From: Dama dama
Taxonomy: Eukaryota; Chordata; Mammalia; Artiodactyla; Cervidae
Assembly (NCBI RefSeq): GCF_033118175.1
Contig: NC_083691.1
Location: forward strand, 58,432,001-58,496,000
Direction of reading: 5' to 3'
Length of the DNA: 64,000 nt
Part shown: positions 1 through 11,800 of the stretch, one piece after another
Position numbering within the stretch: the stretch's first letter is position 1
Layout: each line of letters opens with the position of its first letter
Position numbers and translations under genes: made by a program
Notes under the pieces: generated by a model
Seen by the model: the letters and a program-made list of their open reading frames with translations, nothing else
What the model was told of the DNA's origin: nothing
Databases searched by the model: none

Positions 1-1432
1 GTCAAGCCTGTATTTTTTTATGTATGACCACTGAAGTGTCTGCTCTATTAGCTTAGTGGTCAACTAATGATTCTACAGAGATTTCCTTAAACACTTGGAA
101 CAAGTACATCTCCCAGTCTTTGGCACAGGACTGTGTGTGTATGTTTGTGTGGGTATGAAAGGTATGCCTTCATGCTCAAGCAGGCAGTTTACATCTCTGC
201 CTTAGTCTTCACTTCCTGCTTGTGAAGATCCTCCTTGTCAGACAGAGGTGAAGGCTGAGGGAATTCAGTTCTCCTCTGGGCACATACACTGCCTACACTT
301 GTATTTTTAGGAATATACTGACGCTTTTCAAAACTTACAAATATCTCACTCCCCATCTTTCCCTTCTAAGTTTTTTTGTTGTGGTTCTAGCTGCTAAAAC
401 CATCTCAGCAAGTTGAGGGGTTAAACAGTTGCCGCTGATTATTTTTAACAAATGCACCCAGGGATAGGCTGCTCAGAGTGGGCACACTCTAAGAGAGGTC
501 AAATAAAATAAACTGAGGATTTACATGAAACTGCCAGTCAGGCCAAACAAGAAGACCTCACTAGGAATGGAGCTTGGGGTGAGCTCAGGCACCATTCTGT
601 ACCCTCTCATGGCTGCTGGGCTGCTGGGTTTCACCATGACTCTGGGGCTCTCGGTTTCCAAGGCTATCACAGAGCTAGATAAAGGGGATGAAAATGGGGC
701 AAGTTCAAACACCACCAAGCTTGCTGTTTTTATCAATATGCAAACATTTTTCTTTAATAAACGCTTCCTGGATTGTTGCAAGCTTTTGGCTAATTTGCCA
801 CTGTTCTCATTGCTTTTATGCAAGATGGGATTTTCAGAGGCTCTTACTCCACTATTCCCCCTGATGTCTTCACCTGTGAATTCTGAAAAGGAATTTTGAT
901 TGTAGCAGTCTTCAAGTTGTGCCACCAAGTATCCTATGGAGAGGGACTCATTTTCCTTTGTCTTTAGGGATGCTTTGGGGAAAACCTCTTTAAAGTATTA
1001 CTGGAACTTTTAGGCCACAGGAGAACATCAGCTTAAGGGGAAGGGGCAGCTACTAACAGCAAATGGGACCAGACTCTAAAAGAAGTCCTTTGAACCTGTC
1101 CACTCTCAGGATTCTAAGTAGCTGCCTGCAGGGTTCATGCATGTCTGCTGACCTCTGCACCCAACCTGTGTAGTCCCCACTGAATCCAGTGGGTATGTCA
1201 TGTCACATCAGAAACTTGTTTGGAGTGGGGTGTTTAAGCCAAGATTTCTGGTGTGGAAGCTGCTATGCAAGGCAGGCCAGCTATACACAGGAAAGGAATT
1301 CAAAGCATCCAGCCTCAGTTGGATGGTTTGTCCACAAGTTACAAGTTTAATTACAGTTTACATATGTGAAGCCCTTTCTGGCCGTGTGACTAAGGGTCTG
1401 AGGTGAGACCAGTAGGTATTGATATGGTGGTG
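1..1432. other. intergenic, unassigned; old repeat remnant likely
   Basis: No gene recognised. A pair of overlapping open frames (about 525-899 plus, 521-928 minus) has no recognisable motifs. Positions 51-115 resemble 44358-44420 at roughly 75 percent, suggesting remnants of one old dispersed element, possibly a retrovirus-like internal region. Confidence 0.4.
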
Positions 1433-1632
1433 GTGGTTTAGTCGCTAAATTGTGTCCAAATCTTGCGACTCCATGGACTGTAACCTGCCAGGCTCCTCTG
1501 TCCATGGGATTCTTCAGGTAAGAATACTGGAGTGGGTTGCCATTCCCTTCTCCAGGGGATCTTTCTGACCCAGGAATTGAACCCAGGTCTCTTGCACTGC
1601 AGGCAGATTCTGTACCAACTGAGCTACAGAAG
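1433..1632 (-). repeat. Bov-tA SINE
   Basis: Minus-oriented: the Bov-A body (tail at left, 'gtcgctaaattgtgtcc') ends at right in the tRNA-derived head. A short (TGG)n tract precedes it on the left. Confidence 0.85.
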
Positions 1633-1639
1633 AAGACCC

Positions 1640-3670
1640 TAGGATATGCCTGCTGGTATTTATATGGCCTTGGTAAAGTCTTAAGAAGGACTTCTTGAAC
1701 TTCTGGCTAATTGCAGAAGGATACTCTCTTTAAAGCACACAATTTGCAGCATGATTCAGATAATACACATGACATGTAAAACATGATGGACTAGATTTTG
1801 GCAGCTGAAATTGTTTCAGTGCATCACCCTGGAGCAGCTCACAGTTTCAAAGGACAAGTCTATTGGTTTACATACCAACTTTCTTAGGTCAACAAACAAT
1901 GGCCATGTATGTGCTTATTTTTGCATGGCCCGTGAGCTAAGTTTTGTTTTTTTAAAATATTTTTTAAGAGTTAAGGAAAAAAAGAATATGCAAGAGAGAA
2001 CCAGTTGGGCTTGCAAAGTCTAGAATAATCACTACCTAGCCCTTTAGAGAAAAAGTCTGCCTGCCTCTAGGTTAACAGAATCATGGATTCCAATAACCAG
2101 GCATATCGGACGACAGTAAACACTCACAGTAAGATGACAGAACCAAAGGGGACAAAAACACTTGAATACGATTCCTTTAATGCTCCAGGCATTCAAACAT
2201 TCATAGAATCGCCTTGTTTCAGAAGTCATTTCCTCTTAGGTACAGATTCTGTGTCCAGGAGCAGAGACAGCTATCTCCATGGCACCCACTGGTGCTGTGG
2301 GGACCCACTCCGGCACTCTGTCTTCTCTGGTAGAGTCCCCACAACCCATCGCAAGGCTGGACGCACCCCTGCTTGACATAACCTCCACTTTAATGGAAAC
2401 ACCCTTTGTAGTGTTACCATTGCTTGTGGGTCCGTCCATTTCCAGCACAACCAGATGTCCCAAGTCTGGGGCCATCACCCTGAGGCGCTCGTGAAACACC
2501 ACATTAGCTGGTTAAGTCCACCAGCACCTGCTCCACTATATCAGACAGACACTGAGGCACTTTCATGTCCTGGGGAAACGGAGTTCACAGTCATCATAGG
2601 AATCCAGTGAGACAGAAGGGGCTTTCCTCTCAATAATTCACTTGTAACCCTAACACATATTTAGCAGATTTATAAATTCATGTCTGGTTACATTTGACAA
2701 CAAGGCTTCACAAAGTAGATGAAAGCAGATTTAAGTAGATGAAAGCACGGCTGAGTTTCCAAAGGCTATGACGGGGAGCAGACAGAGAGAACTTGTTTGG
2801 ATGGAATATGCTGTATATCACGCCAGCATCCGGTCATCCTTAAAGAAATGCCTGGCTTTCCAAAAGGAATTTTTAAAAAATCTCTAAACCTTATCGGATT
2901 CTTCCAAGGTAATAATGTTATCTGTCCATCCTTCTCCAGCAGTGGTTCGAGGCATCTCAATCCATCTGACGCCTGAGGTTCAGACCTAACGGGCGAGGGG
3001 TCAGGGAGGAGGGAGGTGTGGACACCAACATTCTTTAAAGCTTCCTCAGTGACTCCAGCAAATTATCCACATTGAGAACCTTGGTTCTCAGGGTTCTCCA
3101 GCCTTCCTAATCTCATGTGTCCTCACTGAATGCCCTTGAGGTAGTCCCTGGATCAGGCAACAAGATCTTCCACAAGATAAGAAACTAAGGCACAGAGGTT
3201 CATGGGTTTCTCTGATGCTGTGCAGCCAACGAGTGGAGACGGAAATCAACATCTCCAAAACAACACCACCACCTCCTTCTCTAGCAACTGGCGACACAAA
3301 CACAGACTACACGGATGAAGACTGACTGGGGGACCATCTGTGCCAAGGATATTACTGAAGGGTACGGAAGAGTTCTGTGCCAGCTGTTCTCCCTGATCAG
3401 ACATAAATACACAAAACAGATACTTATTTGAAACCACGTGAGGAATGAAGCATAATTTCCTCTTTAAAGCCTTTCTTCCCTCACATATATTGCTATCAAC
3501 TCTGTTTTCTTAGAAAACCCATCAAAATCCACAGACTTCCTAACACCTGGATTCTTAGTTCTGTCACTGTAAGAGACACTGGAAAATTCTCAAATATCCC
3601 TGTAATTTAGGTCCAAAAGATCATTACAAATCTGCATTTGCTTGTGACAGGACTACAAAATTCTCCCTGC
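1640..3670. other. intergenic, mostly unassigned
   Basis: No gene recognised. About 2236-2502 is open on the minus strand for 88 codons but lacks known motifs. A MIR-like core (about 3130-3255, with 'aagaaactaaggcacagagg') is the only repeat I would suggest. This lies past the likely TTL 3' end and could include a longer TTL 3' UTR. Confidence 0.35.
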
Positions 3671-3804
3671 TTTTTTTTTTTCCCTCTTGTTTTTTGACCG
3701 CACTGAGCAGCATGCAGGATCTTAGTTCCCCAACCAGGGATCGAACCTGTGCCCCTTGTAGTGCCAGTGTGGGGTCTTAACCACTGAACGGCCAGGGAAG
3801 TCCC
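3671..3804 (-). repeat. CHR-type tRNA-Glu-derived SINE
   Basis: Minus-oriented copy: the reverse complement of 'cttccctggcggttcagtgg' ends at 3804, with a T-rich tail complement at its left end. Confidence 0.8.
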
Positions 3805-3939
3805 AAAAACCTCCCTACTTTTCCCATCACCAGCCCACACAGACTTCCCAAGCCCCAGGACCCTACACTTTCTCCATGGCTGTGCACCTGCCCACAATCT
3901 ACTCAGAATCTCCCCAAACACTAACTGCTCTGGGCCTCT

Positions 3940-5687
3940 AGGATTCCAGTAACACTTCTTTTATTTTGCTCTGGATGCAAACTTCATCATGTATATATTC
4001 TGGGTAACCACTGGCATGTTTATTTTTTAATTCCAAACTGCAGGGCGAGCCCAGCCGGCTGGGCCTTCCTCCACTTCACTGAGACACAATACTTTCACAT
4101 CCCACACCCACTGCTGCATCCATGAAATCATTTCCATCATGATTCCTTTTTTTACCATCAGCTCCCACATCTCATCATATTTGAGGTTGCTTTTTCTTTG
4201 CTCTGTAAAAAAGTCTCCCCTGGCTGCAGAACTCTTTTCTGATGACAAGTGGAGATGAATAAGGGAGGGCACATGTGCCAGAGAGAAGGACCGCACCAGC
4301 CACTGCCGGTCCTGGGGTGGAGGGTGCATGCCTATTCAGTGGGTCTGCGGGGATTCCCATGCACTGTGCACTCAGCTCACACTGGACACAAGTGGCATGC
4401 GGGGGCTCCTTCTTGCTACTGACGTGGCCTCCTGGAAAGTCTGTAGAATATTCATCCATGCCGTGGGTAGTATAAACTACACCTAAGGGAACACTGCTAC
4501 ATTTGCTGATTGACAGGGTGCCATGTGCCGCTTTGAAACCACAACTTTTCCATTTCAAGAGATTTCCTCATTCCGGCGAGACATACACTGATCCATAGCC
4601 TCTCCCGGAAGTTGAGAGGAACAAGGAGAGGAAAAATCTTCCCTGGAACAAAACCTAACCTTCCAACTCCTAAAGAAGGTGTTGAAAGAGCAAGAAAAAC
4701 AAAATGGGGAGGAGGCCCCTGGGGTGGGGTAGGGGTGAGGGTGGGGGTGAGTGGAATTCTACTCTCCTGGAGGGCTTTTAACAAAAGTTAAATCCTCCGA
4801 AAAATTAACAAAAGAGAACCTGTCCAAAGGGCATGTAGAATTCTGGTTAAAACAAGGAGATTTGAGAATCGCCATAATCGTCATATTTCAAAGACCCGCC
4901 CCACCACCCACACACACCCAGCTATTAAGTAAAGCAAGACCGCGTTTTTTCCTCTCTCATGCTTATTGGATGCTTATGGGTTCACAGCAAACTTTGTTGC
5001 CTGGTTTCTAAAACATGCAGAGGTCAGACAGAGCAGCGTTTGGCGCCCAGTCCACGCCAGCCCTGACCTGTGACCGGCCAGACACCATCAGGATCGGGGC
5101 GAGCACGCCCCCTGGCGGCGAGGCGGCGCCCGCACAGCCAGGCCCCAGGGACAGATGGTGAGCACGTGTCCAGGCGGTTGGGGGAGTGACGGGACAAGCG
5201 GGGGGCACCCATCGGCCACCTCCTGAGTGCTCTCACATCCCGTCCCCACCCCAGACCGGAGGCCACAGCTGGGCACAGAGCTAAGGCACTAACGCACCAG
5301 GTGGACAGTCACAGCCAGGTCCGACGGCTGCCACCCCTGGGCGGGAGAGGCGCTGCTGCTCGGAGCGCTGCCTTAGGATATACTTCAAAGAATGAGAAGG
5401 TAAAGTAAGTACATCCCTGTTTTTGCCCCTTAGAAGAATATCTGGCTCTCCCGTCTGAGAAATGTGCTGCAGTTTTCGAATCTCCGTAGCAGGGCCGAGA
5501 GCTCCACCCGGGGACCTCTGGGCAACCAATCGCTCCTGGGGGAAGCTCCTTTGTTTTCTCCCAGCACGTCTCTCCGAGTTGCCTCTCTTCCTCCCTTTTG
5601 GCTTGACAGCAATTCAGACACATCTCCTTCCCCTGGGGCAGGACCCCCGCGTGCTTCTTCCGAGGCATCTCTGCACACGGCCCTGGG
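3940..5687 (-). other. TTL: probable TTL 3' UTR and candidate poly(A) signals
   Basis: The sequence continues leftward from the TTL stop without an obvious repeat until the CHR SINE at 3671-3804. AATAAA on the minus strand occurs at 4019-4024 and again at 3960-3965, which would give a 3' UTR of about 1.7 kb. A GC-rich patch lies at 5040-5340, where several overlapping minus-strand open frames exist but none resembles a known protein. The 3' end is inferred only from these signals; longer isoforms are possible. Confidence 0.4.
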
Positions 5688-5802
5688 TCACAGCTTGATG
5701 AAGGTGGCCGGCTGGGGGGGCTGCTGCTCCACGTCCGGGGGCGGGAAGACGCTGGCAATGGCTATGTCCACGATGCCCTGGCACAGCTCTGCATAAAGCT
5801 TC
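5688..5802 (-). CDS. TTL: TTL coding exon 7 (residues 340-377 and stop)
   Basis: 115 nt. The acceptor is CATTTCAG and the TGA stop is complementary to 5688-5690. It encodes [19 protein letters not shown] followed by the variable proline/glutamine-rich tail [18 protein letters not shown], characteristic of the TTL C-terminus. Confidence 0.95.
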
Positions 5803-8800
5803 CTGAAATGGGTTCGGAGATCTATTATTGAGGATGCACATCAAAGTGCAGGTGAGAAAATGAAAGGTGTTTTTTTGTTTTGTTTTTTTAAATCAGGATT
5901 GTTTAGTTGCTAGGTCCTATCCAACTCTCTTGCAACTCCATGGACTATAGCCAGCCAGGCTCCCCTGTCCATGGGATTTCCCAGGCAAGAATACTGGAGT
6001 GGGTTGCCATTTCCTTCTCCAGGGGAATCTTCCTGACCCAGGGATTGAACCCGAGTCTCTGGTGTCTCCTGCACTGGCAGGTGGATTCTTTACCACTGCA
6101 CCACCTGGGAACTCTTTTACCAGGATCTGCCCAAAAATTCCAGCTGGTATTTATAAGACATGTGTCAGCTGTCCATACAAATACTGCAGGAAGTACTACT
6201 GCATGAAGATAAAGCATCCACTCAATGGATATTTCTGGAAGGTTTTGCGGGTGAACAGACAAGGCAATGCCTGCTCTAACTAACTGCAGGGAAGACAGGC
6301 AATTCCAAAGACAGCCTTTAAGGAAGACTCCTCAGAGTAACAGCTCAGCTGAGACCTGGAGAACGAGTGACATCGGACAGAGAATGGATGACAGGGCAGA
6401 AAAGAGGAGGAAGGAGAGGTGAGTCAGACAGAGAACGAGGGTGGTAAGATCATCAGTACCATTCTTCTAGAGGCCACATATATGTGTTAATACACAATAT
6501 TTCTGTTTCTGACCGACTTCACTCCGTATGACATTCTCTAGTTTCATCCATGTCTCTACAAATGATAAAATTCTGTTCCTTTTTAGGGCCGAGTAATATT
6601 CCACTGTATATACACGCCACACCTTCTTTGTCTTGTCCTCTCATTTGCAAAGCAGAAATAGAGACACAGATGTAGAAACAAATGTATGGACATCAAAGTG
6701 GGAAGGGAGGGGTGGGATGAACTGAGTGATTGGGATTGATACATATATACTATGCATTAATATAAAATAGATAACTAATGAGAACCTACTGCATAGCACA
6801 AGGAACTCTACTTAATGCTCTGTGGTGAGCTAAATGGGGAGGAAATCTAAAAAGAGGGCATATATATATAGTTGATTACTTCCCTGGTGGCTCAGATGGT
6901 AAAGAATCTGCCTGCAATGCAGGAGACCCAGGTTCGATCCCTGGGTCGGGAAGATTCCCCTAGAGAAGGGAATGGCTACCCACTCCAGTATTCTTGCCTG
7001 AAGAATCCCATGGACAAAGGAGCCTGATGGACTACAGTCCATGGGGTCACAAAGAGTCGGACAGGACCAAGTGACAAAACTTCCATAGCTGATTCACTTT
7101 GTTGTAAAGCAACTATACTCCAATAAAAATTAAAGATAATAATTAAAAAGAACAAGGGTGAGATACACAGACAAAGGAGGGGAGGGAGAAAGAGAGAGGA
7201 GGGGCCGTGCAAATAGAGGGAGGGGCACTCACCAAGGAGAGCGAACTCAGGAAATCTGGGAAAGAGGACTGTCGCAGTGTGAGGCAGGGGACAAGGAGGG
7301 GCCTGATGCCACGTGCTGGCGCCTGGACTTCAGCCAGAGGCCAAGGAACCACCAAAGCCAAAGAGGAAAACCTCCCACCCAGAGCTATAAGGAGGCCCTC
7401 AAACTCCACACCGCCTTGTTCCACAGGATTTTTATCTGCTTCACAGAGCAGTGTATGAAGCCCCAGGGCGAGCTCTTTTAGGACTGGCTCCAACACAGGG
7501 AAGGCTTCCCAGGTGGCGCTAGTGGTAAAGAACCTACCTGCTAATGTAGAAGATGTGAGAGATTCAGGTTTGATCCCTGTGTCAGGAAGATCTCCTGGAG
7601 GAGGACATGGCAACCCACTCCAGTATTCTTGCCTGGAGAATCTCATGAACACAGCCTGGTGGGCTACAGTCCATGGGGTTGCAAAGAGTTGGACATGACG
7701 GAAGCAACTTAGCACACACTTATGTCAACGCAGCGAGAAACCAGAGAGAGACATATGGTTCAAAGAGAAAACCCTCATCTGAGATGATGCTCTGGGCCAG
7801 ATATGCCTATTTGCTATGTGCCTAACTTGCTCAGGACGCTGCTGGGATACAGGGGGCAGGAGTCTAGGCCAGCCCAACCTGGAGGAACAGAGGTCTTCAC
7901 TATCCTGACTTCCAGAAGATGCTATTTCCCAATCTCCACCAGGTGGGAAATTTTCATAACCGAATTCCCGTCCCTCCTGATCCAGTGGCAAATCTCTGCT
8001 ATTATCCTCATCATAGAAACTTTCTCCCACCCCTCATCCCCTTCTACTTCCCTTGAGGCTGGAATTGCTATGTCCTAACCTTTTGTAAGGCCCTCTGGGA
8101 AGAGAGCTCGTGCAAAGCCATGCTTCTGTTGTCTGTCTTGGTAAGCCCTAACTGCCGGCTGACCTTCGTTTCTCCTGTGAGATGTCTGCTCTTTCCTATC
8201 TCCCTTCCCCCTAACCCCCAGCCTACTTCTTCTGTCTACATGGATCAAGCCCCATGGTCAAGGCTACACCACTCAACCTTACCCTTCTGAAGGGACAATG
8301 ATCAGGAGGCCCGCATGGGAGGGATGGTAGCTTGGGTCTTGGCAAGTCACTAAGAGCCAAAACCATTGAAACAGACAGTGTTTGGTGTTCCATGAAGCAT
8401 GTCATTAGCCACCTTGGGGAAGACTTTCTGAAGGGGATGCTGAGGGCGGGAGGAGAAACACAGCTTCAACCTCGTCAAGTCAACTCACAACTTCGGTATT
8501 TCTGGCATAGGAGGTGCCCAGTATACAAGCAAGTATGGGTCTTTGAACATCCTTTGAACAAGACAAGTAAGTCCTGTTTTAACACCTGCACAACAATGGA
8601 AACCATGCTTCCTGAATAAAGACTTTCCTTTGACTACGCCATCATATCATCATCTCTATCAACTCTCTTCCCCATTTGTCCTTTAGGAAGCAAGGATAAA
8701 GGCATTTGAAAGTTTATTTCCTTCAAGGACTATTTATTTCCTGGTGGTCCAGTGGTTAAGACTTCGCCTTCCAATGCAGAGGGCACAGGTTTGATCCTTG

Positions 8801-11800
8801 GCCAAGGAACTAAGATCCTCCATGCCTCAAGGCATGGTCAAAAAAAAAAAATCAGGAAAAATCATACATCATTGTTGTATTAAAAAAAAAATGTTTACTT
8901 CCTTCGGCATAAGAACAGGATCCATCCACCTCATGGTGTGGCCTGGGTCCCTTGGGGCTTTCCAAGCCACCTCACAGTAACCCCCCCATTCCAAGAGCTC
9001 TCCCTACTCAAAATTATCCACCTAAAAGATAGAAGAGCTTCCCTTGTGGCTCGGTGGTATAGAATCCACCTGCAATGCATAAGACCTGGGTTTGATTGCT
9101 GGGTCAGGAAGATCCCCTGGAGAAGTGGTTGGCTATCCACTCCAGTATTCTTCCCTGGAGAATCCCATGGACAGAGGAGCCTGGCGGGCTACACTACATG
9201 GGGTTGCAGAGTCAGATAAGACTGAGTAACACTTTCACTTCACTTCTTCTAGAAGATAGAATCTGTTTCTTTTCTATAACAGCAACTGTAACTCAAAATA
9301 ATTCATACAATAATTAACTGGGCAGTGTCTGGCTCCCTCCTCCAGTGGACTCTTTAAGGATGCTCATTTTTACATGTTCCTCAAAACCCCACTCTTCTGC
9401 TAGACCCCACTGCTTTCATCAGGACTCTGAACAAAGGGGATCCAGCACATAGGGAGTAGCTTTGAGGGGCTAGTGAGACGGAGCCCAGAGAAGACAGTGA
9501 ACCCTGATGCCCAGTGGCTTATCACTAGAGGCCTCTGTCAGGCTCCAGCATGACCAGATCCTGCAGAGCATCTCAGCAAGCAGGTGAGCCTTCGCCAGTG
9601 TGTGGATGCCACTGATGGGAAAAGAGGTCAAGGATATTACTCATCACTCCAAATGAACTGAGAAATTGCTGTTTCTCTGCCCTCCCTCGCCTTTAATCCT
9701 TACATGAATAAAAGAGGCAGATCCACCTTTTCCTACCCAGAGACTAGAGGTCAACCCTTGAGCCAAAGCTGGAGGCAGAATTGACCAGGCCTGATGGACA
9801 GAACCTTGGGGGTCATGGAAAGGGGGAGGCTGGGTCTTAGTTGGGTTTCTGGCTCAGGACCCCAAAAGAGGGGAGCTGGAAATTCACTGAGATGGGCAGC
9901 TCTGGGGTGGGATGCCCACTGCGACATCCACATAGCTCCGCGCAGGATGCCGGGAAGACAGGTGCAGATATTGGCCTGGGACTCAGGGATGCAATGTAAT
10001 TGGCTGGCTTTAAAATCCAGGAGTGCAAGATGGACTTGGCTGGAGACCTGGAAAGAGCAGTTTCTGTGAGGGTGGATGGAATTCAGCCTGGCGCAGACCA
10101 CAGTGTGGATGGGGACTGAGGAAGAGGAGATAGTGTGTGCAGACGTGGCTTCTCCAGATGTGTGGCTGTGGGCATTTCCCTAGTATTCCAGGGTTTAAGG
10201 CTGTGCTTCCCGTGCAAGGGGTGCAGGTTCAATCCTGAGTCAGGAAACTAATAAGATCCCACATGCCATGCAGAGTGGCCAAAAAAATAAGGAAGTGTGG
10301 TTGTGAAGGGAGCAGGGAGGGAGTGGTCAGGGGAGCAGGACAGGGCATCAGAGGAGGGCTTTTGACCTCACTGCACAGCAGGTGTATGGGATCTTAATTC
10401 CCTGACCAGGGACTGAGCTTGTGCCCTCTGTATAAGAGGCATGGAGTCTTAACCACTGGACCGCCAGGGAAGTCCAGGAGGGCTCTTTGTAATCACTGGG
10501 GAAACCTGCTGGGTACCACATGCTGGTGGGAAGTCTGCAGCAAAGAGGGAGAAGGTAGCTGAGCACGGCGTCCTCATCCTGCCCTCCTGCCTGGAGGGAG
10601 GGGACTGCGCCAGAGCACAAGGAGGGATGTACCGCCGACAGGATGGACAGGAGAAGGTGGGCACCCCAAGGACGTGATGGAGGGAGGATGTGAAACGTTC
10701 CATACCCCTCCACCCCAGCCTCCTTCACTCTCCTCCTCCTTCAGATCTCAGTCCCAAGCATCACCTCCCAAGGGGACCCTTGTGCTCAATTTTATTATCT
10801 TCTAACATCTTTCACTCTATGACAGCATGTGTCCCAGTCTGTCATCTATATTTGTCTTGTCCTTGGTCCTTCCCAGTCTCTCTCTCCAAAGGGCGGGGAC
10901 TAGGTCTCTTGGTACAAAGGCTGAAACCCAGAGCCCAGTCCGGGGCCTGGCAGGTGACAGGGACCTAACAAATACCGTTAGCTGCAGGCACGGATGAAGC
11001 TGCAACCTTTGAGGATGAAATGCAAATGACTCCCTTACATGAAAGGTTTCCCACAGGTAGACCCCAACTCACCTATACCCTCACCTTTCCTTATCCCACA
11101 ACATTCATGCCATGCTGCAGCCAGACTCCTCCCAGGAGGACTGGAAGTTCCCTGAGGGCAGGGTCTGTTCTCTGTACATCTCCCCTAGAGCCTGGCCCAG
11201 ATCAAGGTGCAGCTGGAGGCTGGGTCCCTTTCCCCTTGGCATAGGTGACTCTCTCCTCTTCCAACTCAGCTTCAGCTCCACCATGTCCACGGCACCTTCT
11301 CAGACCACCTCCTGTCCAGGGAGCCCCTGAAATGCTTGCTCATCACTCTCTCCCCCACTCACGGGACCTGCTGACCCATCACCTTACCACACAAGAGGGT
11401 CTCGGCTGCTACTACTGGCTTTGTTTGGAACTTTCACAGCATCCACCACCCACCTCAGCACAGGCTAAATGCTCAGCTCATATAGGAAGGAGATGGAAAA
11501 GGGAATGACCCGATAAGGCCCCCTGCTGGCCAGGGTCCAACCAAAGCACTACCATCGCTGGTACATCCTCCTTGACATCATTCAAAGGGTCTATGCTAGA
11601 GCACCCAGTAATGGACTTCCCAGGTGGTGCTAGTGGTAAAGAACCCATCTGCCAATGCAGGAGACACAAGAGACATGGGTTCGATTCCTGGTTTGGGAAG
11701 ATCCCCTGGAGAATCCCATGGGCAGAGGAGCCTAGTGGGCTATAGTCCACGGGGTTGCAAAGAGTTGGACATGCTGAAGGACTTAGCAAGCACACATGCA

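Noticed and set aside
521..928. Overlapping 124- and 135-codon open frames on opposite strands
   Set aside because: No motif, no splice context and no recognisable family; two-strand openness suggests chance or an old repeat.
2236..2502. 88-codon minus-strand frame as an exon of a neighbouring gene downstream of TTL
   Set aside because: It matched no protein I recognise; the plus strand is open over much of the same interval as well.
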